From NCBI RefSeq assembly GCF_019039255.1, contig NZ_CP077062.1, positions 3,720,001 to 3,784,000 on the forward strand: a DNA stretch of 64,000 nucleotides, given 5' to 3'. Source of the stretch: Nocardioides panacis. GTDB taxonomy: Bacteria > Actinomycetota > Actinomycetes > Propionibacteriales > Nocardioidaceae. Under the pieces are notes generated by a model. That model was not told where the DNA came from. It did no database searches and was given only the letters and a program-made list of their open reading frames with translations. Positions 54,456-62,721 of the stretch are shown here, piece by piece. Made by a program: the position numbers and the translations under genes. The number at the start of each line of letters is the position of its first letter. Position 1 is the stretch's first letter.

Positions 54456-56969
54456 TCAGGTGACCAGGGTCCGCTTCGTGCGTCGGGACCGGGCCAGGGT
54501 GTACACGACCGCTGCCACGAGGATGAGCAAGCCCTGGAAGTAGTACTGCGCCGTCGAGCCCAGCCCCAGGAACCCGGTCGCGTTCAGGACCTGCTGCAGC
54601 AGCACCGCGCCGGCGAGGGTGCCGACGAAGGTGCCCCGGCCGCCCAGGAGGCTGGTGCCGCCCAGGACCACCGCGGTGATGCTGGTCAGCGTGTACGCCG
54701 ATCCCTGCGACGGGTCGCCGATCCCGTACTGCCCCATGAGCATCAGCGCCCCGAGGAAGACGAACAGGGACGAGGCGACGTACGCGAGCACCACGGTCCT
54801 GCTGACCTTGATGCCGATCCGTCGCGCGGACTCCTCGTTCGACCCGACGGCCCGCAGCTTCCAGCCCCAGGGACGGCGGCGGAGCGCGAACTCCAGGCCG
54901 ATCACGATCACCAGGAAGACGATGAAGGCGACCGGGACAGCGCCCAAGGAGTAGTTCACGGCCGACTGGAAGGACTGGCTGATGTAGCCGTCCTGGGTCG
55001 ACCTCAACAGGAAGGCGAACCCGCCCAGCCCGATGTACGTCGCAAGCGTCGCCGCGATCGGGGTGAACTTGCCGAACCGGATGAGGCAGCCGTTCACGAG
55101 TCCGACGAAGGCCGCCACCGCCAGCATGATCGCCAGTCCGAGCAGCACGGTGCCCATCGACTTGCCGTCGTTGACGAAGAACGACGCGATCACCACCAGG
55201 AATCCCGCGAGAGGGCCGACGGAGAGGTCGATCCCGCCGGTCAGCAGGGCGATGTTCTGCCCCAGGGCGATGAACCCCAACGCCGTCGCCGCGGTCAGCA
55301 GGTTCGTGATGTTGAACGCGGAGAGGTATCTGTCGTTCTCGGGGACGATGTACGCCGCGAGCGCCACCATCACGCAGAGCAGGAGAACCGTCGGCGTGTA
55401 GTCGCCGAGGATGAACCGACGGAACCGCGAGGAAGCCGTCTTGCGCTGGGCCGCGGCCACGGCGACCACCTCGGCGGTCGAGGTCACCGCGGCCGAGACG
55501 ATGCGCTCCTCGGTGACCTCGTCGCCCTTCAACGTGGCGACGACGTGACCGCGGGACATGACCAGGACCTGGTCGCAGAGCCCCTCCAGCTCCTTGGCGT
55601 CCGAGGACGCGACCACGACCGGGATGCCGTCGCGCGATGCTGCCCGGAGGATCGTGTAGATCTCGGCGCGCGCACCGATGTCCACGCCTTGGGTGGGCTC
55701 GTCCGCCACCAGGATCACCGGGTCGGACAGCAGGGCCCGGGAGATGACGACCTTCTGCTGGTTCCCGCCCGACAGCGCCGCGACCTGCGCCTCCATCGAC
55801 GGCGCCTTCACGGACAGGGACTGCAGGGAGTCGTGCACAGCCGCGACCTCGGCATCACGACCGATGAGGAAGCCTCGCTTGAACCGGCTGAGCGCCGAGA
55901 CGGCCGCGTTCTCACGCACCGACAGGCTCATCATGAGCCCCTCGGCGTGCCGGTCGGCCGGCATGTACGCCGCTCGGTGGAGGAGGTTGCCGGAGGACAG
56001 CGCAGCGCCCTCGACCGCCACCTGCCCGGAGAACGACTCCAGGCCGGCCAGCGCGCGCAGCAGCTCGCTCTGACCGTTGCCGACCACTCCGGCGATGCCG
56101 ATGATGTCCCCGCGGCGGGCGGAGGCGCTGACCGTGGCGAACCCGGGTCCCGTCAGGTCCTCGAGCACGAAGTTCGCCGGCTGGTCCACGTCCGCGTCGT
56201 GCTTCGGCGGGAACGTGGAGTCGAGCTTGCGCCCGATGATGAGCGCCAGCAGCTCGTCGTCGCTGATGTCGGCGACCGCAGAGGTGCCCCGCAGGCGGCC
56301 GTCCCGCAGCACGGTCACCCGGTCGGCGAGCTCCCGGACCTCGGCCATGCGGTGCGTGATGTAGATGACCGCCGTCCCCGCAGCCACGACCCCGCGGACC
56401 CGTTCGAAGAGCGCGTCCACGGCGTCGGCCCCGAGCGGCGCGGTGGGCTCGTCGAGGACGAGCAGCTTGGGACGCACGGCGAAGGCCTTGACGATCTCGA
56501 GCAGGTGCTTCTCGGCGAGCGTCAGCGTCTCGACACGGTCGTGGAGGTGCACCCGCAGCCCGGCCTCGTCGATCAGTCGCTGCGCCACCTCGTGCGCGCC
56601 ACCGTCCCGGAACACCGAGGCCGGGAGCGCGACCTGGAGGTTCTCGAGGACCGTCATGTCGGGAAGCACCGCCGGGTGCTGGTGGACGATCGCGATCCCG
56701 AGGGTGGTGGCGAGCTTGGGGTCCAGCGAGTGAACAGCCTGTCCCTCGAAGACGATGGATCCCGAGTCCGGTTGCGTCGTACCGGTCGCCACGTTCATGA
56801 GCGTCGACTTGCCGGCTCCGTTCTCACCGAGGATGGCGTGCACCTCCCCCGGGCGGATGTGCACGGACACGTCCGTCAGCGCGGCGACACCCGAGTAGCT
56901 CTTCGAGATGTTCGCCAGGGAGAGCGTCTCGGTCATCGTGTCTGGCGCGTCGGTCTTGATCACAGTCAT
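54456..56969 (-). CDS. Fused ABC importer: ribose-type double ATPase plus permease
   Basis: An 837-aa fusion. Residues ~13-505 form an RbsA/MglA-type double ATPase: first Walker A GENGAGKSTLMNV and Walker B LLVLDEPTAPLG; the second half has GVVGNGQSELLRALAG in place of Walker A and signature ALSGGNQQKVVISRAL. From ~525 a RbsC-type permease with about ten helices follows (GQNIALLTGGIDLSVGPLAG; VGSNEESARRIGIKVSR; VLGGTSLLGGRGTFVGTLAG). These are normally two proteins. ATG 56969 is close to AAAAGG; GTG 56963 would have ideal spacing. It follows the binding protein after a strong hairpin. The sugar-like substrate is unknown. Confidence 0.9.
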   Translation of the reverse strand: MTVIKTDAPDTMTETLSLANISKSYSGVAALTDVSVHIRPGEVHAILGENGAGKSTLMNVATGTTQPDSGSIVFEGQAVHSLDPKLATTLGIAIVHQHPAVLPDMTVLENLQVALPASVFRDGGAHEVAQRLIDEAGLRVHLHDRVETLTLAEKHLLEIVKAFAVRPKLLVLDEPTAPLGADAVDALFERVRGVVAAGTAVIYITHRMAEVRELADRVTVLRDGRLRGTSAVADISDDELLALIIGRKLDSTFPPKHDADVDQPANFVLEDLTGPGFATVSASARRGDIIGIAGVVGNGQSELLRALAGLESFSGQVAVEGAALSSGNLLHRAAYMPADRHAEGLMMSLSVRENAAVSALSRFKRGFLIGRDAEVAAVHDSLQSLSVKAPSMEAQVAALSGGNQQKVVISRALLSDPVILVADEPTQGVDIGARAEIYTILRAASRDGIPVVVASSDAKELEGLCDQVLVMSRGHVVATLKGDEVTEERIVSAAVTSTAEVVAVAAAQRKTASSRFRRFILGDYTPTVLLLCVMVALAAYIVPENDRYLSAFNITNLLTAATALGFIALGQNIALLTGGIDLSVGPLAGFLVVIASFFVNDGKSMGTVLLGLAIMLAVAAFVGLVNGCLIRFGKFTPIAATLATYIGLGGFAFLLRSTQDGYISQSFQSAVNYSLGAVPVAFIVFLVIVIGLEFALRRRPWGWKLRAVGSNEESARRIGIKVSRTVVLAYVASSLFVFLGALMLMGQYGIGDPSQGSAYTLTSITAVVLGGTSLLGGRGTFVGTLAGAVLLQQVLNATGFLGLGSTAQYYFQGLLILVAAVVYTLARSRRTKRTLVT

Positions 56970-57001
56970 CCTTTTCGTGGTCGAGGATCTTCGGCGGCCC
57001 G

Positions 57002-57037
57002 GCCGGTCGGGTCGGGGGCGTCCCCGACCCGACCGGC
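57002..57037 (-). promoter_or_regulatory. Strong intercistronic hairpin between binding protein and ATPase-permease genes
   Basis: A perfect 16-bp GC-rich stem (57002-57017 with 57022-57037) closes a GCGT loop. It lies 33 nt after the binding-protein stop and 32 nt before the ATPase-permease start. Such a hairpin can protect the upstream message and attenuate downstream expression, giving an excess of binding protein. Confidence 0.75.
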
Positions 57038-57070
57038 TCAGCAGCGTGCCCCCGGGCTGCTCCCCTGGTG

Positions 57071-58171
57071 TTACTTCCCGAGCTTCGCCTGCTCCGCGCC
57101 GGGCATCTGCGCGGACAGGTAGGTGTCACCGGGGAGGTTGGGGTTGCACTGGACGTCGTTCGGCTTCTTGCTGATCGAGTCCTCGAAGATCGGCGCCTTG
57201 AACGAGTCGGCGGTCGGGACCTTGCCGCCCGTCGCCTTCGCGACGGCCACCTGCACCGCGAGCCGCACGTTGTCGTTCCCGGTGGCCACCGTCATCATCT
57301 TGAACGGGCTGGCCGCCTGGCTGTCCTTCCAGAAGCAGCTCAACGAGTTGCCGTCGGACGTGGCCAGCGCCGGGATGTCCCGGCCGCTCTTGGGGAACAG
57401 CGGCAGGGAGCTGACGAGGGTCGGCCCGAAGTCGGAGACGATCACGTCGATCTTGGGGTACTTCGCGATGTCGGCGGTCAGCAGCTGCTGGGTCTTGGTC
57501 GGGTCCCAGTTGGTGGGCTGGAACGGCGTCTGGCCGATGAACTTGTAGCTGTCGGGGAGGGTCTTGCGCAGGGCTTCGTACTCGCTCACGCTCTGGCTGT
57601 TGCCGGCCGGACCACCGAGGAAGAGGATGTTGCCGCCGTTCGGCACCGCCTCCTTGATCCAGTTCGCCCAGTTGACGCCGTCGTTGGAGAAGTCGCTGCC
57701 GATCCACGCGTCGTAGTTCTCGCCGGCCTTGCCGCCGGGGTCGACCCGGTAGGGAACGGTCACGACCCCGGCCTTGTAGGCGCTGGTCAGGGCCGGGAGG
57801 ACCGCCTTGCCCGCGTCAGGGAAGACGACCATCGCGTCGACGCCCGTGGAGACCATGCCCTTGATGTCGGAGATCGACTTCTGCACGTTGCCCTGGCCGT
57901 CGGCGTACTGGAACTTCGTCACGCTCGGGCACTTGGACGCCTCATCCTTGCCCGAGGCGGTGGTCACGAGCCGCCAGCTGTTGCCGCCGAACCCGTCCAG
58001 CAGGGCGAAGGAGATCTTCTTGGTGCCACACCAGTCCGGGGCGCCGGCGACATGGGTGACCTTCCCGTTGTCGGCGCCGTTGCCCGAGCTCGACCCGGCA
58101 CAGCCGGCGAGGACCAGGGACAACGTGCTGGCCACGAGGCCGACCGTTGCGAGCTTGGTACGACTTGTCAT
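57071..58171 (-). CDS. Substrate-binding lipoprotein of ribose-type ABC importer
   Basis: A 366-aa lipoprotein; the lipobox LVLAGC (Cys ~23 of MTSRTKLATVGLVASTLSLV...) anchors it to the outer face of the membrane. The mature part is a Peripla_BP_4 fold (KISFALLDGFGGNSWRLVTT; GVDAMVVFPDAGKAVLPAL; DVIVSDFGPTLVSSLPLF). The ATG at 58171 has GAGAAGGAC. It lies between the separate permease and the fused ATPase-permease. Substrate unknown; sugars, purine nucleosides or autoinducer-like furanoses are usual for the fold. Confidence 0.9.
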   Translation of the reverse strand: MTSRTKLATVGLVASTLSLVLAGCAGSSSGNGADNGKVTHVAGAPDWCGTKKISFALLDGFGGNSWRLVTTASGKDEASKCPSVTKFQYADGQGNVQKSISDIKGMVSTGVDAMVVFPDAGKAVLPALTSAYKAGVVTVPYRVDPGGKAGENYDAWIGSDFSNDGVNWANWIKEAVPNGGNILFLGGPAGNSQSVSEYEALRKTLPDSYKFIGQTPFQPTNWDPTKTQQLLTADIAKYPKIDVIVSDFGPTLVSSLPLFPKSGRDIPALATSDGNSLSCFWKDSQAASPFKMMTVATGNDNVRLAVQVAVAKATGGKVPTADSFKAPIFEDSISKKPNDVQCNPNLPGDTYLSAQMPGAEQAKLGK

Positions 58172-58250
58172 GTGTCTGTCCTTCTCGAGGTACGTGGCTG
58201 ACGTCACGCAGATGGGGGCTTGGGTCCAGGGGTGGAGCGAGGAGCGGGGA

Positions 58251-59271
58251 TCAGGACGCGACGGCGACGGGTCGCCGTCGTCTGGTGAGCGAGGCCCAGA
58301 CGGCGCCCCAGTTCACGGTGTAGAGGGAGACACCGACGGCCAGGGCGGCTGCCTGGACCAGCGGCGAGATGGCCGGTGAGACACCGAGGACGTCCACGAG
58401 CTGGGTGAGCTGCTGCAGGAACACCGCTGCCACCACGGTGGCCAGGGGGGAAGCCGCGTCCGCCCAGCAGCGACGTCCCGCCGAGCACGACGACCGCCAC
58501 GGAGGGCAGCAGGAACGTGTCGCCCGCGTAGGCGATCGGTTGGGACGTGATGCCTGCGATGAGGATGCCACCCAGGCAGTACAGGAGCTGGGCCCAGACG
58601 TAGGACAGCGACTGGTGGGACCTCACCCGCAGGCCGATGGCTCGCGCGGCGCGGGGGTTGGCGCCGATGGCCTCGAAGCGCCGGCCCGCGACGGTGGCCT
58701 TGACCGACAACGACACCACCACGAGCGCTACGAGCGCGAAGAACACCGAGTGCGGGACGCCGAGGGTGGACCCACCTGCGACGGAACCCAGCAGGTGGGT
58801 GGTGATCCGCGGGCGACCGCCGGAGATCCCCAGGTTGACGCCGTAGAGGAGCGCGTTCGTCCCCAGGGTGGCGATGATCGGGTTCAGGCCCAGCCCGCCG
58901 ATCAGGCCGCCGTTCAGCACACCCGCGGCGATCGCGAACAGCAGGGCGAGCAGGATGGCCGGCAGCAGCTTGGAGTCGTCACCGTCCGGGATGTGCGTCA
59001 CGATCACGAGCGACAGCGAGATGCCGCCGGCGACGGAGAGGTCGATGCCGCCCTGCTGTACCACCAGCATCTGGCCCAGCCCGGCGATGGCGAGAACGGC
59101 CGCGATCGGCAGCATGCCCGACAGGGACGTCGGGGACACGCTGGCCGGCTCGACCACCGCGCTGATGACGAAGAGCAGGACGGTGGCCGACCCGATGGTC
59201 GCCAAGCCCTTCGAGACCGAGACGCGTCCGCGTGCGAGGCGGCGGGTCTCCTGCTGTGCTGCGTCGACCAT
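58251..59271 (-). CDS. Ribose-type ABC permease, frame broken at a G run
   Basis: A permease of ~339 aa with about ten helices: AIAGLGQMLVVQQGGIDLSV, GLGLNPIIATLGTNALLYG, EAIGANPRAARAIGLRVRSH, VVLGGTSLLGGRG. The frame breaks at 58445-58450, six G where five restore GRGFPLATVVAAVFLQQL; the rest continues in the next frame to 58251 (RRRRPVAVAS). ATG 59271 has GGGGAG. With the fusion protein it gives two different membrane subunits to one importer. The break is probably an error. Confidence 0.87.
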
Positions 59272-59368
59272 GGTCTCCCCATGTCAGATGGACGTCACTC
59301 TGGTGGCTGTGTCCCGGGTCACTCGTGTTGAGCGTGACTTTACGGATGGGCCGAGGTGTTCACAAGGG

Positions 59369-59389
59369 GTTTCTGATTTTTTCCGAAAC
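59369..59389 (-). promoter_or_regulatory. Inverted repeat GTTTC/GAAAC, candidate operator of the ABC operon
   Basis: GTTTC and GAAAC flank an 11-bp A/T-rich centre (TTTTTT) about 100 bp upstream of the permease ATG 59271. A tail end of the oxidoreductase gene (59416) lies just upstream, so promoter or operator use is more likely than termination, as no U-tract follows on the minus strand. Confidence 0.35.
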
Positions 59390-59415
59390 ACCCTCGCCGT
59401 GCAGTCCCGCGCCAC

Positions 59416-60297
59416 CTACGAGGGCGTGCGTGCGAGCCGACGCGTGACCTCGGCGACGGCCGACCAGTCCAAGCCGGCCAGCCCGGGGTCGGCGAGCGCC
59501 CGGTCGAAGAGGTTCCGCAGGACGGGAAGGGTGGGGAGCACCACCCCGTGCGAGTCCGCCGCCGCCTCTGCCAACGACAGGTCCTTGCGGCCGAGACCGA
59601 CGGTGAACCCCGGCGGGGAGTAGGTGCCGGTCGCGATCAGGTTGCCGTATCCGGTGTACGCCGATCCGGCGAAGGCGACGTCCGTCAGGATCTCGACGAA
59701 GGCAGGGCCGTCGACGCCGCCCCGCTCCACCAGGGTGATCGACTCGGCGAGCGCCTGGAGCGCGTGGATGAGGTTGTAGTTGACGCCGATCTTCACCAGG
59801 TTCGCCTGCCGCGCCTGCTCTCCCACCACCCACGTTCGCTTGCCCAGCGTGTCGAGCACCGGACGGATCTTCTCGATCACACCCGGCTCTCCCGCTGCGA
59901 CGATGTTCAGCTGCCCGGCCTCCGCCACCGGGGCGCGACCGAGCACCGGCGCGGCGACGTACGCGACGCCGGCTGCGTCGTGCCGGGCAGCGAGGAGGTC
60001 TGCCGCCTGCACGCTGACGGTCGCATGGTTCACGTGCACGGCACCGGGAGGGGCGAGGGCCAGGACCTCCGCCGTGAACGTGCTCTGGACCGCTTCGTCG
60101 TCGGCCAGCATCGAGCAGACCAGGCCCGGAGCCAGTGCCTGCTCCACCGTGTCGGCGCGGTGCGCACCCAGGGCGACCAGCGCGTCCACCGGACCTGGGC
60201 TCCGGTTCCACACGTGTACCGAATGTCCTGCGGCGAGGAGCCGCCGCGCCATGGCGGTGCCCATCACGCCCAGTCCGACGAATCCCAGCTCAGCCAC
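59416..60297 (-). CDS. NAD(P)-dependent beta-hydroxyacid dehydrogenase
   Basis: A 293-aa enzyme of the 3-hydroxyisobutyrate dehydrogenase family: GFVGLGVMGTAMARRLLAAG Rossmann start, SMLADDEAVQ, substrate loop YVAAPVLGRAPVAEAGQLN, catalytic Lys in NLVKIGVNYNLIHALQALAE. The GTG at 60297 was chosen for AAGGAGAG upstream; a longer open frame to 60339 is not needed. It is divergent from the SDR gene with an operator-like palindrome between them. Confidence 0.9.
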   Translation of the reverse strand: MAELGFVGLGVMGTAMARRLLAAGHSVHVWNRSPGPVDALVALGAHRADTVEQALAPGLVCSMLADDEAVQSTFTAEVLALAPPGAVHVNHATVSVQAADLLAARHDAAGVAYVAAPVLGRAPVAEAGQLNIVAAGEPGVIEKIRPVLDTLGKRTWVVGEQARQANLVKIGVNYNLIHALQALAESITLVERGGVDGPAFVEILTDVAFAGSAYTGYGNLIATGTYSPPGFTVGLGRKDLSLAEAAADSHGVVLPTLPVLRNLFDRALADPGLAGLDWSAVAEVTRRLARTPS

Positions 60298-60423
60298 GGC
60301 TCTCTCCTTGGTCGGCACGGATCCCGAGTCTCGCTGCACGGCGTCGCGCCGGCCCCGGGAGGTGTAGTGGTGGTGAACGTAGCCCAGTCGACCACCCGCT
60401 CACCACCGTGAGCGCCGACACTC

Positions 60424-60486
60424 TTGACACATCCGTTCACCCACAGGTTCAATGTCGACCTACGCGATGTGCAGTAACACTGCACA
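60424..60486 (+). promoter_or_regulatory. Promoter and palindromic operator before the SDR-M24-ADH operon
   Basis: TTGACA (60424-60429) and TTCAAT (60448-60453) are spaced by 18 bp. Downstream, TGTGCAG-TAACA-CTGCACA (60468-60486) is a perfect inverted repeat with 7-bp arms, located where a bound repressor would block transcription toward the GTG at 60510. Confidence 0.65.
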
Positions 60487-60509
60487 GTCTTCCTCGAGAG
60501 GGTTGCCCG

Positions 60510-61289
60510 GTGACCGCACGACTTCCAGGCCGGACCGTCGTCGTCACCGGGGGCGCCAGCGGCATCGGTGCGGCCATCGCCAGCGGGTGCGCAGCCGAGG
60601 GCGCCCACGTCGTCGTCGCGGACCTCGACGAGGCCGGCGCCCGCGCCGCCGCCGAGGCGATCCGCTCCCGGGGTGGGGTCGCGCTGGCGGTGGCGGTCGA
60701 CGTCGCCGAGCGTGCGTCCGTGCGCGCCGCCGTCGAGCTCGCGGTGTCGGAGTTCGGACACCTGGACGTGTTCTTCAACAACGCGGGGACGAACACGCCG
60801 ATGCGGTTCCTCGACGTCACCGAGGAGAACTTCCTGACGGTGATGCGGGTCAACGCTCTGGGGGTGCTGATCGGGACGCAAGAGGCTGCGCACCAGTTCC
60901 TCGCACAGAAGTCCTCCGGCAAGATCATCAATACCGCGTCCATCGCCGGGCGTACCGGATTCGCCGACTTCGCGCCGTACAGCGCCTCCAAGGCTGCCGT
61001 GATCTCACTGACCCAATCGGCGGCCCGCGCCCTCGCGGGACACGGGATCACCGTGAACGCGTTCGCCCCGGGCGTGGTCGCCACTCCCCTGTGGACCAAG
61101 CTCGACGCCGACCTCGCCGCCATGGGCGCGGGCGACTCGGGCTTCGACTCCATGGCCGCCGGCATCCTGCTCGGCCGCCCTGCCCAACCCGCTGACATCG
61201 TGCCGACGGCGGTCTTCCTCGCCGCCGAGGACTCCGACTACATCACGGGCCAAGTCATCCCCATCGAAGGCGGAATGATCCTTGTCTGA
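60510..61289 (+). CDS. Short-chain dehydrogenase/reductase (SDR)
   Basis: A 259-aa classical SDR: TVVVTGGASGIGAAIASGCA, VFFNNAGTNTP, catalytic Ser in NTASIAGRTGFADF, and YSASKAAV; the C-terminus ITGQVIPIEGGMILV is typical. GTG 60510 has GAGAGG. It begins a plus-strand run with the M24 and zinc alcohol dehydrogenase genes. Substrate unknown, probably a sugar alcohol or hydroxy acid given the adjacent sugar-type importer. Confidence 0.92.
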   Translation: MTARLPGRTVVVTGGASGIGAAIASGCAAEGAHVVVADLDEAGARAAAEAIRSRGGVALAVAVDVAERASVRAAVELAVSEFGHLDVFFNNAGTNTPMRFLDVTEENFLTVMRVNALGVLIGTQEAAHQFLAQKSSGKIINTASIAGRTGFADFAPYSASKAAVISLTQSAARALAGHGITVNAFAPGVVATPLWTKLDADLAAMGAGDSGFDSMAAGILLGRPAQPADIVPTAVFLAAEDSDYITGQVIPIEGGMILV

Positions 61290-61324
61290 CCGCACTTCAC
61301 GGCACTGAGAGGCGTCACCCCACC

Positions 61325-62704
61325 ATGAGCACAGCAACTTTCGGTACGAACGCGGTCGACTGGGAGGATCGGATCTCCTTCGATCGTCTGCGGACCGAGC
61401 GCCTGGCGCGACTGAAGACCCAGCTGGAGAGCTCCGAGCTCGGCGCCGTCCTGGCCTTCGACTTCTCGAACATCCGCTACATGTCCGCGACCCACATCGG
61501 CACGTGGGCGATGGACAAGATGATCCGCTTCTGCCTGCTGACCCGGAACTCCGACCCGATCATGTGGGACTTCGGCTCCGCGGCCAAGCACCACCAGCTC
61601 TACAACCCGTGGCTGTCGACTACGACGGCCGAGATGGACGCCGACCCCCACGCTCCGCACCACGGAGCCGTGCGCCCCCGGGCGGAGTCGGGTGCCCGCG
61701 CGGGCATCTCGACCCTGAGGGGAGCCTTCCACCCTGATGCCGGGATCGCCGAGGAGGTTGCGCGCAAGATCAAGCGGGAGCTGGAGAAGTTCGGTGTCCT
61801 CGGCGAGCCGCTCGGGGTCGACGTGATCGAGCTGCCGATCCTGTTCGCGCTCAAGCAGGCCGGCATCGACGTCGTCGACGGCCAGCAGGTGTTCCTCGAG
61901 GCACGATCCATCAAGACCCGTGACGAGATCTCGTTGCTCACCCAGGCGGCCTCGATGGTGGACGCGGCCTACGACAAGCTGTACGAGTTCCTTCGTCCGG
62001 GTGTCCGGGAGAACGAGACCGTGGGACTGGTGTCGAAGACCCTGTACGACCTCGGGTCGGAGTACGTCGAGGGAGTCAACGCCATCTCCGGCGAGCGGTG
62101 CTCACCGCACCCCCACGTCTACTCGGACCGCATCATCCGCCCGGGCGACCCGGCCTTCTTCGACATCCTGCACAGCTACAACGGGTACCGCACCTGCTAC
62201 TACCGCACGTTCGCGGTCGGGTCAGCGAGCACGGCACAGAACGACGCCTACATCCGAGCCCGGGAGTACATGGATCGAGCCATCGCGCTGGTGCGGCCCG
62301 GTGCCACGACCGCGGACATCGTCAAGGTCTGGCCCACCGCACAGGAGTTCGGGTTCCCGGACGAGGAGGCCGCATTCGCCCTCCAGTACGGACACGGAGT
62401 CGGCCTGTCGATCTGGGAGAAGCCGATCTTCTCGCGTCTGGTGTCGCTGGACCACCCGGAAGTCCTGAAGGAGGGCATGTTCTTCGCGCTCGAGACCTAC
62501 TGGCCCTCCGCGGACGGGATCGGTGCGGCCCGCATCGAGGAGGAGCTGGTCGTCACGGCCACCGGCTGCGAGGTGGTCACGAAGTTCCCGGCCGAGGAGC
62601 TCCTGGTCGCCGGTCAACGCTACTTCTCCGTCGGCGGCCAGCTTCCCTCGCTCCGCAGCTCCCAGTCACACCTGAACACCGCTGCCGGGCGGGGTGACGA
62701 GTGA
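61325..62704 (+). CDS. M24-family (creatinase/Xaa-Pro-like) protein with altered metal site
   Basis: A 459-aa pita-bread protein. The N-terminal creatinase domain (GAVLAFDFSNIRYMSATHIG; DPIMWDFGSAAKHHQLYNPW) precedes an M24 domain with His in QYGHGVGLSIWE, Glu in FFALETYWP and Glu in RIEEELVVT. The first metal Asp is kept (FFDILHSYNGYRT), but the position of the second Asp reads Cys (RTCYYRTF). A dinuclear peptidase site is therefore altered. Related M24 proteins include creatinase and the DMSP lyase DddP. Located between SDR and ADH genes; function unknown. Confidence 0.85.
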   Translation: MSTATFGTNAVDWEDRISFDRLRTERLARLKTQLESSELGAVLAFDFSNIRYMSATHIGTWAMDKMIRFCLLTRNSDPIMWDFGSAAKHHQLYNPWLSTTTAEMDADPHAPHHGAVRPRAESGARAGISTLRGAFHPDAGIAEEVARKIKRELEKFGVLGEPLGVDVIELPILFALKQAGIDVVDGQQVFLEARSIKTRDEISLLTQAASMVDAAYDKLYEFLRPGVRENETVGLVSKTLYDLGSEYVEGVNAISGERCSPHPHVYSDRIIRPGDPAFFDILHSYNGYRTCYYRTFAVGSASTAQNDAYIRAREYMDRAIALVRPGATTADIVKVWPTAQEFGFPDEEAAFALQYGHGVGLSIWEKPIFSRLVSLDHPEVLKEGMFFALETYWPSADGIGAARIEEELVVTATGCEVVTKFPAEELLVAGQRYFSVGGQLPSLRSSQSHLNTAAGRGDE

Positions 62705-62721
62705 CCCCCGGCGGATCCCTG

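Noticed and set aside
54408-57122. Plus-strand open frame of 904 codons
   Set aside because: It is antisense to the ABC fusion gene; no domain or ribosome site supports it.
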